From the NCBI GenBank assembly GCA_964348015.1, contig CAYGBC010000045.1, positions 1 through 64,000 on the forward strand: 64,000 nucleotides of DNA. The letters are read 5' to 3'. The DNA comes from SOIA01 sp964348015. GTDB taxonomy: Bacteria; Acidobacteriota; Aminicenantia; Aminicenantales; Aminicenantaceae. Below are positions 50,941 to 60,365 of this stretch, in pieces (position 1 is the stretch's first letter; each line of letters begins with the position of its first letter). The translations under genes were made by a program, and so were the position numbers. The notes beneath the pieces were generated by a model that saw only the letters and a list, made by a program, of their open reading frames with translations, ran no database searches and was not told where the DNA came from.

Positions 50941-52758
50941 ATGAAGAAAAAGAAGATCTTGATCGTCGAGGACGAACGAATCGTCGCCGAAGACATAAAG
51001 ATGAAACTCGAGATGACCGGTTACTCTGTTGCGGACATAGTCAGTTCTGGAAAGGAAGCCATCAAAAAAACAGAAAAGCTTGAACCGGATCTCGTCCTGA
51101 TGGACATCGTCCTGGAAGGGAAAATGGATGGGATCGAAGCGGCCGGAGTCATACTTTCCCGGTTCAATATTCCCGTCGTTTATCTCACCGCGTATTCCGA
51201 CAAAAAGACTTTGGCAAGGGCCAAAGCCACGGAACCATTCGGGTTTATCATCAAACCTTTCGAAGCCCCGGAAATATACACAGCCATCGAGATGGCCCTT
51301 TACCGGCATACGCTCAGAAACATGCTCAAAGAGAGTGAAGAAAGATACAGGGCTCTGTTTGAACGTTCTCTCTCCTATGTCTATGTGCATAATTTTAAAG
51401 GACAATTTATCGATGCGAATCCAGCCGCTCTCAAAGCGCTGGGTTACACACGAAAAGAGATGACCCCCCTCAATTTCGCTTCTTTACTCGACAAAGGCCA
51501 GTTGCCCAGAGCCTTCAAATCCCTTCAAGAAATCATTCGCACCGGCCATCAGAAAAAACCAGATGAATACAAATTGAAAAGAAAAGACGGCCGCTTTATC
51601 TGGGTCGAGACCGAAGGTTCGCTCATCTATAAAGACGGGAAACCTTTTGCTGTCCAGGGCATCGCACGAGATATCACGGCAAAAAAGATGGGAGAAAAAG
51701 CCCTGAGAGAATCCGAGGAAAAATTCAGGACTCTCGCGGAGAAGTCTCCGAACATGATATTCATCCACAGGGAGGGCAGAATCGTCTATGCCAACAAACG
51801 CTGCGAAGAAATGATGGGATACGCAAGGAAGGAATTCTACTCCCCTGATTTTGAATTTTTCCGCTTGATTGCGCCAGAATATCTTGAAAAGATAAAATCG
51901 TTTTACAGCAAGCATAAGAAAGGAAAAGATGTCAGGCCCTATGAATATGCTCTCATCACCAAAGACGGGGAACGGATCGAAGCCATCCTCACATCACGGT
52001 TGATAAATTACGAAGGGGAAAAAGCGATACTCGGCATCATCACCGATATCACTGAGCTCAAGCGCGCCGAGGAAGTCATCAGAGAATCCCGCGAGCAACT
52101 GCGGAAACTGGCCACCCATATACAATCTGTTCGAGAGGAAGAGAGGACGGCCGTCGCCCGGGAAATCCACGATGAACTCGGTCAGGCGCTGACCGCCATA
52201 AAAATGGACTTATCCTGGCTGGATAAAAAAATACCCAAAGAATACCGCCCTCTCTTTAAGAAGACGAAAGAAATGTCTGAATTGGTCGACTCCACGATTC
52301 AAACAGTGCAGCGAATCTCTGCGGAATTGAGGCCCGGTTTGCTGGATGACATCGGCCTTCTGGCCGCCGTAGAGTGGCAGGCGGAAGATTTCCAAAAAAG
52401 AACCGGAATCTCCTGCGACCTGTCCGTAAGCTCTCAGGATATCACCCTGGATCAGGACCGCTCCACGGCCTTATTCCGCATTTTCCAGGAGACGCTCACG
52501 AATATCAGCAGACATGCTTACGCGTCACGGGTGAGAGTGAACCTAACCATGAAGGACAATACCTTAGAACTCAAAGTCAAAGACAACGGCAGAGGAATCA
52601 TCGAAGAAAAGATCTCGAACCCAAAATCTCTGGGGCTGATGGGAATTCAGGAACGCGTTCACTCTCTGGATGGAAAGATCAATATCAGAGGAATCCCGAA
52701 TAAGGGAACAACGGTGACCGTGTCCATCCCTCTTCACGGGCAAGGAGACAGCCGGTGA
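50941..52758 (+). CDS. Cytoplasmic hybrid sensor: receiver-PAS-PAS-histidine kinase (NarX/DegS-type)
   Basis: A 605-residue protein with no membrane segment. An N-terminal receiver (4-120) has phospho-acceptor D55 in LVLMDIVLEG and K105 in IIKPFEAP. Two PAS domains follow (about 133-250 and 258-375), each ending in a D-I-T box. The HisKA_3 dimerisation domain starts near 398 with EEERTAVAREIHDELGQAL (H410), and a HATPase lies at about 490-600 (DNGRGI, GLMGIQERV). An input receiver instead of a membrane sensor suggests it integrates another phosphorelay. It overlaps the NarL-type regulator by 4 nt, its likely partner. Confidence 0.93.
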   Translation: MKKKKILIVEDERIVAEDIKMKLEMTGYSVADIVSSGKEAIKKTEKLEPDLVLMDIVLEGKMDGIEAAGVILSRFNIPVVYLTAYSDKKTLARAKATEPFGFIIKPFEAPEIYTAIEMALYRHTLRNMLKESEERYRALFERSLSYVYVHNFKGQFIDANPAALKALGYTRKEMTPLNFASLLDKGQLPRAFKSLQEIIRTGHQKKPDEYKLKRKDGRFIWVETEGSLIYKDGKPFAVQGIARDITAKKMGEKALRESEEKFRTLAEKSPNMIFIHREGRIVYANKRCEEMMGYARKEFYSPDFEFFRLIAPEYLEKIKSFYSKHKKGKDVRPYEYALITKDGERIEAILTSRLINYEGEKAILGIITDITELKRAEEVIRESREQLRKLATHIQSVREEERTAVAREIHDELGQALTAIKMDLSWLDKKIPKEYRPLFKKTKEMSELVDSTIQTVQRISAELRPGLLDDIGLLAAVEWQAEDFQKRTGISCDLSVSSQDITLDQDRSTALFRIFQETLTNISRHAYASRVRVNLTMKDNTLELKVKDNGRGIIEEKISNPKSLGLMGIQERVHSLDGKINIRGIPNKGTTVTVSIPLHGQGDSR

Positions 52759-53387
52759 TCAAAATACTCATCGCGGACGACCATCCGATCGTCAGGAAAG
52801 GCTTAAAGGAAATCATCGAAGAGACTCCGGGCATGAAAGTGGTCGACGAGGCCTCCAACGGTCAGGAAGTATTAGAAAAAGTTTTCCAGAAAGATATAAA
52901 TGTTGTTCTGCTGGATATCTCCATGCCCGGAAGAAGCGGGCTGGATATCCTCAGAGACTTAAAAAGGTTAAAACCGAAGCTCGTGGTTCTCGTCTTGAGC
53001 ATACATCCTGAAGAACAATACGCTGTGCAGGCGCTTAAAGTCGGGGCGTCTGGATACTTGACCAAAAAAAGTGCTGCTGAAGAACTGCTCACGGCCCTGC
53101 GGAAAGTCTCCAGCGGAGGGAAATATATCTCGTCCTCCCTGGCAGAGAAACTGGCCTATGCTCTGGAGAAGGATGTTGAGAAACCACTTCATGAGACTCT
53201 CTCTGTCCGCGAATACGAGGTGATGCGCTTGATCGCTTCGGGGAAAACCGTGACAGAAATTGCCAAGGAACTGTTTCTGAGTCCTAAGACGATCAGCACC
53301 TATCGCGCCCGGATCCTGGAAAAAATGCGCATGAAGAACAACTCGCAATTGGTGCGGTATGCGATAAAAAATCGGCTCGTCGAATAA
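52755..53387 (+). CDS. NarL/FixJ-family response regulator
   Basis: A 210-residue response regulator: receiver with D54 in VVLLDISMPGR and K104 region in YLTKKSA, then a LuxR-type helix-turn-helix (LSVREYEVMRLIASGKTVTEIAKELFLSPKTISTYRARILEKM, split by loops). Start is GTG at 52755 inside the kinase stop, with CAAGGAGA upstream. It is the only protein of this signalling cluster with a DNA-binding domain, so it is the obvious output, perhaps acting on the divergent citrate operon. Confidence 0.95.
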   Translation: MIKILIADDHPIVRKGLKEIIEETPGMKVVDEASNGQEVLEKVFQKDINVVLLDISMPGRSGLDILRDLKRLKPKLVVLVLSIHPEEQYAVQALKVGASGYLTKKSAAEELLTALRKVSSGGKYISSSLAEKLAYALEKDVEKPLHETLSVREYEVMRLIASGKTVTEIAKELFLSPKTISTYRARILEKMRMKNNSQLVRYAIKNRLVE

Positions 53388-53390
53388 AGG

Positions 53391-53442
53391 TGTAAAAGGG
53401 GACAGTCCCCATTTTTTTACAAAGGGGCAGCCCCCATTTTTT
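53391..53442. repeat. Two GGGGAC-type hairpins
   Basis: AAAAGGGGACAGTCCCCATTTTT (53396-53418) and AAAGGGGCAGCCCCCATTTTTT (53421-53442) are adjacent palindromes just after the response-regulator stop. The T-runs fit terminators; the sequence fits the dispersed repeat family. Confidence 0.65.
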
Positions 53443-53783
53443 CTATGGCTTTGTCAGACAAAATCTGACATAAAAATCAGCTAATTCCCTATACCATCCC
53501 TTGCTCTTTTTTTATAGCCTTATTCATCCGGATCATTCATGAGTCGAGGTGGCTGGAAACGCAAAGAACACGGCTTGCCGCTTTAATTCTTCACCGCGAG
53601 TGATCTGCAGCTCCTCGAATAAAAGGAAAGAGAACAAAAGCTTGATTACTGATACCAAGAAAAAAGAGCACAGGCTTTCTTCACCTTTTGCAGGTCCCTT
53701 TTTCTTTCTCAAGGCATTCCTCATCGTCGCGGGAAAAGGGGCCTATTCCCTTTTTTCTTGAAAACGTTATAACGGAACTCTTC
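53443..53783. other. Intergenic stretch with hairpins, no credible gene
   Basis: TGTCAGA/TCTGACA (53452-53470) forms a 7-bp hairpin, and AAAAGGG/CCCTTTT (53734-53754, followed by TT) a terminator-like one just before the next regulator. A 70-codon frame inside is low complexity and lacks a ribosome site. Confidence 0.5.
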
Positions 53784-54185
53784 ATGAAAGTCCTTGTGGT
53801 GGATGACTCGGCACTCCTGCGGAAAAGGCTGATATCCATGATTTCCGAGCTCCCCGGAGTCACAGCGATCGGTCAGGCCCAAGGTGCGCCCGAGGCTCTG
53901 AATTCTATTCAAGAATTCAATCCAGATGTGGTGATACTGGATATCCGGTTATCCGATGGCAACGGGATTGAAGTCCTCAAGAAAACGAAGAAAGATAGTT
54001 CTGCTTCCGTAACAATCATGTTCACCAACTATCCCTTCCCGCAGTACCGCAAAAAATGCCAGGAAGCCGGGGCGGATTTCTTCTTCGATAAATCCACCGA
54101 ATTTCATAAAATCGCGGATGTGCTCAAACACATCCCAGAATCCCAGGACAATGCGGCTGAAAACTTGAAAATCAGAAAGAATTAA
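53784..54185 (+). CDS. Stand-alone CheY-like response regulator
   Basis: A 133-residue single-receiver protein. MKVLVVDDSALLRKRL begins the fold, with D53 in VVILDIRLSDGNG and K102 in FFDKSTEF. No output domain follows, only a polar tail of about 15 residues. The start is the ATG at 53784, since upstream in-frame sequence is a terminator-like hairpin. It precedes the eight-PAS kinase by 76 nt and is probably its relay partner or a competing phosphate sink. Confidence 0.88.
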   Translation: MKVLVVDDSALLRKRLISMISELPGVTAIGQAQGAPEALNSIQEFNPDVVILDIRLSDGNGIEVLKKTKKDSSASVTIMFTNYPFPQYRKKCQEAGADFFFDKSTEFHKIADVLKHIPESQDNAAENLKIRKN

Positions 54186-54261
54186 ACATGACATATCGGT
54201 CCCGAACACACATCCATTTCATCAATCGGGGCCCTCACTTCCTCAAAAAGGGGAGGTTAAA

Positions 54262-57200
54262 ATGAAAAACATTGAAAAAAGCAAAGAACAACTCCTCAGA
54301 GAGCTTACCGAGCTGCAGAAGCGGAATGAAGAATTAGAAATCACGGAAATCGAACAGATGCAGAAAGAGCAGGTCCTGAGGGAGTCTGAAAAAAAATACA
54401 GCTTGCTTGTGGAATCCTCGACGGACATGCTGTTCACGGTCGATCTCAAGGGCAACTTTCTGTTCACCAATAAGGCATTCAAGAAATGCCTGGGATATTC
54501 CAAAGAGGAGATGAAAAGGATCAACGGGTTCGCACTGGTCCATCCCGAGGATATGGACAAAGTGAAACAGCAGTTTGCTCAGATCATAGCGGGCAATGCG
54601 GTCAATGATATCGAGTACAGATACAAGACCAAAGACGGCCCCTACATCCACATCCTCAATAACGCCGCACCCATTTCTGATTCTGAAGGAAACATCGTCG
54701 CCGCCCTCGGGATCGCCAGGGATATCAGCTACAGAAAAAAAATAGAAGAAAAATTGCAGGTGGCGCATGACGAGCTCGAGCAACGAGTTGCCGACAGGAC
54801 TGCGGAGCTTCTGGTCTCCAATGAAAAGCTGAACGAGGAAATTAAAGAGCGCATACGGATGGAGGAAGCGCTTCGAGAGTCAGAAGCCAAACTCAAGATC
54901 ATACTGGAGAACGTCCGAGACGTGATCTTTCAACTTTCTCTTCAGGGCTTCATTCAGTATGTGAGCCCGAATGCCGAATCAATTTACGGGTATAAACTCG
55001 ATCAGCTGATCGGAAGGCATTTTAAAAAAACAACTCCGATGAGCGACATGCCCAAAGCCATAAAAGCACTGAATCAGGTTCTTTCAGGAAAAGAGATCGA
55101 GCATTTTGAGATCAATCAACTGAATCCCAAGGGAAAGATCATTCCCACGGAAATCAATGTCACACCAGTGAAGAAAGATGGAAAGATCATCGCGGTTCAA
55201 GGCGTCATGAGGGATATCACCGAGCGCAAGAAGGCGGAAGCCACTCTGCGCGAGAGTGAAAAAAAATACCGGGCTATTTTCGAGTCCTTCCATGACGTGT
55301 ACTTCCAAGCGGACAAAGAGGGCCGGGTCGTCCAAATCAGCCCATCGGCCCGCGCACACGCGGGGTATGCCCCAGAAGACATCATCGGTCATCCGGTGAC
55401 AGATTTTTATCTCGAGCCGGAAGACAGGGAGACCTTTGTTCAAAAGTTGAAGGAAACAGGAGCCGTCAACGATTATGAACTCAAGCTCAAGGCGAAAAAC
55501 GGAAGCGTGATAGAGACCTCGATAAGCGCGCACATCGCTTACGGAGAAGACGGGGAACCGAACGGAGTCGAAGGAGTGCTCCGGGACATCACCGAACGCA
55601 AGCGCGCGGAGGAGGCACTCAAAGAAAGCGAAGAAAAACACCGGGACTTGATTGAGAACTTGAACGAAGTCATCTATTCTCTCGATAAGAACGGCAAGGT
55701 CACCTACGTCAGCCCCGCGGTCAAATCTCTTTTGGGCTACACTCCTGAGGAAATCGAAAGTCAAGCCATTGGCGGCATGGTCCACAAAGACGATTTGCCG
55801 GGGGCAAGAGAGGCTATTCAGAAAATCCTCTCGGGAAAGAACCAATCCCATGAGTATCGAATCATTGCAAAATCCGGAAAGGTCCGTTGGATCCTCACGT
55901 CAAGCCGGCCGATTCTCAAAGATAACCGCGTCACCGGAATTCAGGGATCATTGATGGATATCACTGAGCGCAAAAAAACAGAAAAAGAGCTGATCGAGAG
56001 CGAAAAAAAATACAGAGATTTGATCGAAAAATCAATCCAGGGGGTCGTCATTCTCCAGGAGGGCCGCATCGTTTTCGCCAACAGAGCCCTGGCCAAAATC
56101 ATGGGATACACAGTGAAGGAACTTTTGGATTTTACACCTAAAAAAGTCAAGGAACTGGTGCATCCCGAAGACCAGGAGCTTGTATGGGGACGCTTGAAAG
56201 ACCGCTTAGCTGGCAAGCCCCAACCTCCGCACTACGAATACCGCAGTCTCCGGAAAGACGGCAATCTCGTGTGGCTGGAAATGTTCGCCAGCCGAATCAT
56301 GTTCGACGGAAAACCGGCCATCCAGGGAGCTGTCATCGATATCAGCGAGCGTAAACACGCCGAGGAAGCGCTCCGGGAGAGCGAAGAGAAGTATAAGACT
56401 CTGGTGGAAACGTCTCCGGATTCGGTGGCGGCCACGGATATGGAAGGCCGGATCATTTTCGCTTCCCCCCAAACACTCAAAATGCTCGGATATAAGAGAA
56501 CCCAGGAATTGGTCGGGAAAAGCGCCTTTGACCTGATCGCTCCTGAAGACCATGAACGCGCCAGAAAAGACTCTCAAAAAGTTATAAAGGACGGATTCCT
56601 CAAAAACATTGAGTACAACATGTTGAAAAAAGACGGAAAACGTTTAACCGGGGAATTCAGCAGCACTTTGATAAGAGATCTGGACGGGAACCCGAAAATG
56701 GTCATCGCCACGACAAGGGACATTTCAGAGCGAAAAAAAGCGGAGGAATCGCTCCGGGAGAATGAGGAACGCTTCAGAACAATGGTCGAGACTGCTCCGG
56801 GTATGCTGATGATTGCCGACTCAAAAGGTAACAACATCTATGTCAGTCCCAACTGCGAAAAGCTCACTGGCTACACCCAGCAAGAGCTCCAAAATGAAAC
56901 GAAATGGTGGGTCCATAAAGATGACACTCCCCAAGCGAAGAAAATATTCAAACAAACTTTTCAAAAGGGAACCGGAGGGAAGAATTACGAATATAAAGCC
57001 GTCAAGAAAAACGGAGATATCTGGTACGCTTCAAGCACCTGGGAGCCTCTGTGGGGTCAAAAAGGACAGTTCCTGGGCGTTGTCATGCAGACGATCGACA
57101 TCACCGAACGCAAAAAAACAGAAGAGGAGCTGCATGCCCGGGAAGCTTATCTTGATCATCTGTTCGATAGCGCTCAAGAAGCCATCACTCTGGCTGACAG

Positions 57201-58134
57201 CCAGGGCCGAGTGCAGCGCGTCAATCATGAATTCTCCCGATTATTCGGATACACACAAGAAGAAGTCGCCGATAAATTTCTGGATGACCTGATCGTCCCT
57301 CCGGACTTCAAGAAGACGGCCACATCGATCACACGGGACGTCGCGAAGGGGGGAAGAGCCGCTTTCGAGGCCATCCGCTGCCACAAGGACGGAACATTGA
57401 TCGATGTATCGGTTCTTGCGTCTTCGATTATCATAAATGACAAGCTCGTCGGGACCTACGGCATCTACCGAGATATTACCGAACGCAAGACAGCCGAAGA
57501 TCAGATCAAAGCGTCGCTCAAAGAGAAGGAGATTCTTCTTCAAGAAGTCCATCACCGGGTGAAGAACAACATGCAGATCATATCCAGTCTCCTCAACCTG
57601 CAATCCAGGCATATCACGGATGAGAAGTCTTTAAAGCTGTTCAAGAGCAGTCAAAGCCGAGTCAAATCCATGGCTCTCATCCATGAGAGGCTGTATCAAT
57701 CCAAAGACTTCACGCGCGTGGATGTAGCCAACTATATTCGGGGACTGACCAACCACCTGTTCACCACATACGGAATCAGCAAGGAGGCCATAGGCCTGAA
57801 AATCAACATCAAAAACATTATCCTGGGCATTAACACCGCCATTCCCTGCGGTCTGATCATAAACGAGCTTGTTTCCAACTCTTTGAAGCATGCTTTCCCG
57901 AACGGGAAAAAGGGCGAAATTCAAATCTCGATGCGCCCGTTGAACGGAAATGAAGTCGAACTGACTGTCCGCGACAATGGAGTCGGCATGCCCGAAGACG
58001 TGGATTTCAACAACACGAAATCTCTGGGCCTGTACCTGGTGAACATACTGGCAAAAGACCAGTTGAACGGCGAGGTCAAAATAGACAAAAAGGAAGGGAC
58101 CGGGTATCACTTTCGGCTGAAGATAAAAAGATGA
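54262..58134 (+). CDS. Cytoplasmic eight-PAS histidine kinase (HisKA_2 type)
   Basis: A 1290-residue sensor with no signal peptide or membrane helix. I count eight PAS/PAC units, each closed by a D-I-(T/S)-E-R-K box followed by an E-E-x-L-R-E-S-E linker helix; units begin near residues 47, 211, 334, 455, 578, 699, 823 and 958. A longer coiled coil lies between units 1 and 2 (about 165-205). The kinase core begins LQEVHHRVKNNMQIISSLLNLQ (His about 1096), a HisKA_2/HWE-like dimerisation helix, then a HATPase (NELVSNSLKHAF, DNGVGMP, GLYLVNIL). GGGGAGG supports the ATG. Ligands are unknown; some PAS could bind haem or flavin. Confidence 0.93.
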   Translation: MKNIEKSKEQLLRELTELQKRNEELEITEIEQMQKEQVLRESEKKYSLLVESSTDMLFTVDLKGNFLFTNKAFKKCLGYSKEEMKRINGFALVHPEDMDKVKQQFAQIIAGNAVNDIEYRYKTKDGPYIHILNNAAPISDSEGNIVAALGIARDISYRKKIEEKLQVAHDELEQRVADRTAELLVSNEKLNEEIKERIRMEEALRESEAKLKIILENVRDVIFQLSLQGFIQYVSPNAESIYGYKLDQLIGRHFKKTTPMSDMPKAIKALNQVLSGKEIEHFEINQLNPKGKIIPTEINVTPVKKDGKIIAVQGVMRDITERKKAEATLRESEKKYRAIFESFHDVYFQADKEGRVVQISPSARAHAGYAPEDIIGHPVTDFYLEPEDRETFVQKLKETGAVNDYELKLKAKNGSVIETSISAHIAYGEDGEPNGVEGVLRDITERKRAEEALKESEEKHRDLIENLNEVIYSLDKNGKVTYVSPAVKSLLGYTPEEIESQAIGGMVHKDDLPGAREAIQKILSGKNQSHEYRIIAKSGKVRWILTSSRPILKDNRVTGIQGSLMDITERKKTEKELIESEKKYRDLIEKSIQGVVILQEGRIVFANRALAKIMGYTVKELLDFTPKKVKELVHPEDQELVWGRLKDRLAGKPQPPHYEYRSLRKDGNLVWLEMFASRIMFDGKPAIQGAVIDISERKHAEEALRESEEKYKTLVETSPDSVAATDMEGRIIFASPQTLKMLGYKRTQELVGKSAFDLIAPEDHERARKDSQKVIKDGFLKNIEYNMLKKDGKRLTGEFSSTLIRDLDGNPKMVIATTRDISERKKAEESLRENEERFRTMVETAPGMLMIADSKGNNIYVSPNCEKLTGYTQQELQNETKWWVHKDDTPQAKKIFKQTFQKGTGGKNYEYKAVKKNGDIWYASSTWEPLWGQKGQFLGVVMQTIDITERKKTEEELHAREAYLDHLFDSAQEAITLADSQGRVQRVNHEFSRLFGYTQEEVADKFLDDLIVPPDFKKTATSITRDVAKGGRAAFEAIRCHKDGTLIDVSVLASSIIINDKLVGTYGIYRDITERKTAEDQIKASLKEKEILLQEVHHRVKNNMQIISSLLNLQSRHITDEKSLKLFKSSQSRVKSMALIHERLYQSKDFTRVDVANYIRGLTNHLFTTYGISKEAIGLKINIKNIILGINTAIPCGLIINELVSNSLKHAFPNGKKGEIQISMRPLNGNEVELTVRDNGVGMPEDVDFNNTKSLGLYLVNILAKDQLNGEVKIDKKEGTGYHFRLKIKR

Positions 58135-58215
58135 CAAAGCACACAAACACTGTCGTTGAAGATCAAAGAATATTCCGCATCGTTCTTTCCCTTAAATGAG
58201 AGGAGGAACAGGAAA

Positions 58216-58593
58216 ATGAGAGAAAAGATACTCATCATCGATGACGAAAAAGACTTCACCTATTTTATCAAAGAAAACCTTCAGCTCATCAGCAACTACA
58301 CCGTCCTCACCGCAAGAAGAGGAAGGAAAGGGATAAGGACAGCCCTTAAAGAAAACCCGGACCTTATCCTTCTCGATATGATGATGCCCGGTCTCAATGG
58401 ATATGAAGTCTTGAAAAGACTGAGGAAAAACGAAAAAACATATCATATTCCGGTCATTATGATGACAGAAAGCAGCTCTGATGTGTCATGGGACAAAGAA
58501 TCTGGATTCTCGGCGGATGACACGATCGTGAAGCCGGTCGAAACCAAAATTTTAAGAGCCAAAATCCATAACATCCTCTCTCCGAGGACATAA
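58216..58593 (+). CDS. Stand-alone response regulator
   Basis: A 125-residue receiver-only protein. REKILIIDDEKDF at the start, D54 in LILLDMMMPGL and K107 in TIVKPVE are present. The ATG at 58216 has a GAGGAGGAACAGG site. It follows the eight-PAS kinase by 81 nt and is another output-free receiver, giving three regulators for two kinases in the cluster. Confidence 0.9.
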   Translation: MREKILIIDDEKDFTYFIKENLQLISNYTVLTARRGRKGIRTALKENPDLILLDMMMPGLNGYEVLKRLRKNEKTYHIPVIMMTESSSDVSWDKESGFSADDTIVKPVETKILRAKIHNILSPRT

Positions 58594-58964
58594 AATTTGA
58601 GCGCTGCAGAGTCTCCAGTGAGCGTCTCACATGAACATGAAGTCGTCAGGCGGGCGAAGAGAAATAAGCAGTTCCAATGCTTACCTCGACCACCATTCCT
58701 TTCAAATTCAATTCCCCGCCTGACGATATTCTCTTAAAAGCCACACATTCCCCGCGCATCTCCATTGATTTAGTCATTCCAGAATGTCAAAAACTTAAAA
58801 CAAAAAAGCGCACAGTCCCCGAAGAAAAAGCAGCCTGCCCCCATTTTTCCCCTTTTTTCCTTTTTTGTTCGCCTTGATTTTTTTCCGGATTTAAGGAGAA
58901 TTATTAACGAATTTCAAATATCGGCTGATTCATAAAAAACAACAGGACGTAAAAAAAGGATGAT
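58594..58964. other. Intergenic stretch with GGGGAC-family remnant
   Basis: A 371-nt gap. GCACAGTCCCCGAAGAAAAAG then CAGCCTGCCCCCATTTTT (58809-58848) is a single arm of the GGGGACAGGCTGCTTTTT repeat seen at 5272 and 18188. Nothing else is recognisable, and no frame has a ribosome site. Confidence 0.5.
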
Positions 58965-59825
58965 TTGGCAGCCATGAAAAGAAAGCCGATTATTGCGGCC
59001 CTGCTGTCTTCCGTGACTCCCGGGCTCGGGCAGGTCTATAACGGCCAGATGATCAAGGGGATCATCCTCTTCTTCGCCACATTCCTGATCGTCATCCTGC
59101 TGTCCTTGACAGGTTTGCAGTTTCATTTCTACGGATTAATGGCCCTCATCATGATCACGCTTCTCTTTTGGCTGTTCATAGTCGCAGAAGCCTGGGTCGC
59201 AGCGACGAAAATCAAAGAGATCAGGCTGAAACCCTACAACAAGTGGCCTATCTACCTGCTGATTGTCCTGCTGGCTTTTGGGATTGACGTAATCTCGACT
59301 GATTTTCTCCTCCATGACATCCTGGGTATCAGAGGATACAGAATTCAGTCAGGATCGATGCAGCCGACTCTCCGGGAAGGAGACTACGTGATGGTCAACA
59401 TCAAACACCGCGGGTCTCAAAAGATGCGGAGGGGAGACCTGGTCGTTTACAAATTTCCGGAAGACCCGTCCAAGGAGTTTCTCGGCCGCGTGATCGGACT
59501 GGAAGGGGAAAAACTCGAGATCCAAAACAAGTGGGTGTATGTGAATGACCGCCTTCTTCAGGAGGATTACAAAACTCATGAGGACAGCCGGGTCTTCACC
59601 AAGAAAGATTCTCCTGACTCCGATTTTATTAGAGATAATTATGGCCCGGTGATCATCCCCTGGGGATCGTGCTTTGTACTGGGAGACAACCGCGACCACA
59701 GCCATGACAGCCGGTACTGGGGTTTTCTCCCTCTCAAAAATGTTACAGGTCAAGCTTCCTATATCTATCTCTCTTTGGATATCGTGCGAATCGGGAGGAG
59801 CTTGAGACGGCCGCAAGGTCAGTGA
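58965..59825 (+). CDS. lepB: Signal peptidase I-like protein with extra N-terminal membrane domain
   Basis: A 286-residue S26 protein. The N-terminal 75 residues (IIAALLSSVTPGLGQVYNGQMIKGI and two helices) resemble a TM2-like domain; a third helix (about 95-112) leads into the catalytic domain. Box B has nucleophile S131 in SGSMQPTL, and box E is GDNRDHSHDSRYWG. In box D, where E. coli has K145 (IKRAVGLPGD) this protein reads FLGRVIGLEGE, with Gly174 at the catalytic Lys position. Activity is therefore uncertain. Start: TTG at 58965, well placed after AAGGA, or ATG at 58974. Confidence 0.85.
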   Translation: MAAMKRKPIIAALLSSVTPGLGQVYNGQMIKGIILFFATFLIVILLSLTGLQFHFYGLMALIMITLLFWLFIVAEAWVAATKIKEIRLKPYNKWPIYLLIVLLAFGIDVISTDFLLHDILGIRGYRIQSGSMQPTLREGDYVMVNIKHRGSQKMRRGDLVVYKFPEDPSKEFLGRVIGLEGEKLEIQNKWVYVNDRLLQEDYKTHEDSRVFTKKDSPDSDFIRDNYGPVIIPWGSCFVLGDNRDHSHDSRYWGFLPLKNVTGQASYIYLSLDIVRIGRSLRRPQGQ

Positions 59826-59840
59826 AAACTGCGAGAATTC

Positions 59841-60014
59841 ATGAAAAAGAAAAACAAGGCTCCATCTCCTGAAGAAAAATCTTTCTGGAAAAAATCACTC
59901 GCAAAACTGAAGAAATTTTTAAAAATTCTTTTTGCCTTGGGACTCGACAAGCATTTGGATTATGACCAAGAGGAGAAAAATTCCGAAAAATCGAAAGAGA
60001 AAAAAATGAGATGA
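59841..60014 (+). CDS. Small Lys-rich protein (57 residues)
   Basis: A 57-codon frame 15 nt after the signal peptidase gene: MKKKNKAPSPEEKSFWKKS, then LAKLKKFLKILFALGLDKH (an amphipathic, basic-faced helix that could lie on the membrane), then an acidic/basic tail. No family is recognised and the ribosome site is weak. Position directly behind lepB and ordinary protein-like composition support it moderately. Confidence 0.45.
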   Translation: MKKKNKAPSPEEKSFWKKSLAKLKKFLKILFALGLDKHLDYDQEEKNSEKSKEKKMR

Positions 60015-60020
60015 GAGAAA

Positions 60021-60097
60021 GCTGGCTGTTCTAGGGAAATAAGCAAAAGGGGATTATTGGTAGGTATCCTGTCCAGCCAGCCAAACAGGATTTTTTA
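60021..60097 (+). ncRNA. Structured element, copy 1 (hairpin with possible pseudoknot, T-run)
   Basis: ATCCTGT (60066-60072) pairs with ACAGGAT (60085-60091), followed by TTTTT, as in an intrinsic terminator. The 12-nt loop contains CAGCCAGC (60074-60081), the exact complement of GCTGGCTG at 60021-60028, so a pseudoknot or an alternative fold is possible. A second copy lies at 60366-60439. It could also be a mobile repeat; the orientation is assigned from the T-run. Confidence 0.5.
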
Positions 60098-60365
60098 GTA
60101 TTATAACATAAATCATATAATATATGTAGTAATAATAAGTTTTTTTTAAAAAAAAATAAAATAATCCAAAAACAGCGCAGCCGAAAAATCCTTCCATGCT
60201 CGGTGAATCCAAGAAACCGTTTTGACATCCCGCATGCACCAGCGGAATCTGCGGCACACAGGCCCGGATATCCGAACACACCCATTCCCTTCTCCATCCA
60301 GCTAAAAACACCGCATACTCCGGGATGATTGTGTATTTTTTGAGAATGATGAAAAAAGGGGGGGC
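60098..60365. other. Spacer between the two structured elements
   Basis: AT-rich at first (tracts of A and T around 60139-60160), then about 180 nt of mixed sequence. A minus-strand frame of up to 120 codons spans it but includes element copy 1 and has no ribosome site or protein-like composition. I see no supported gene. Confidence 0.5.

Noticed and set aside
53549..53761. 70-codon frame before the CheY-like gene
   Set aside because: Low complexity, no ribosome site, and it reads through a terminator-like hairpin.
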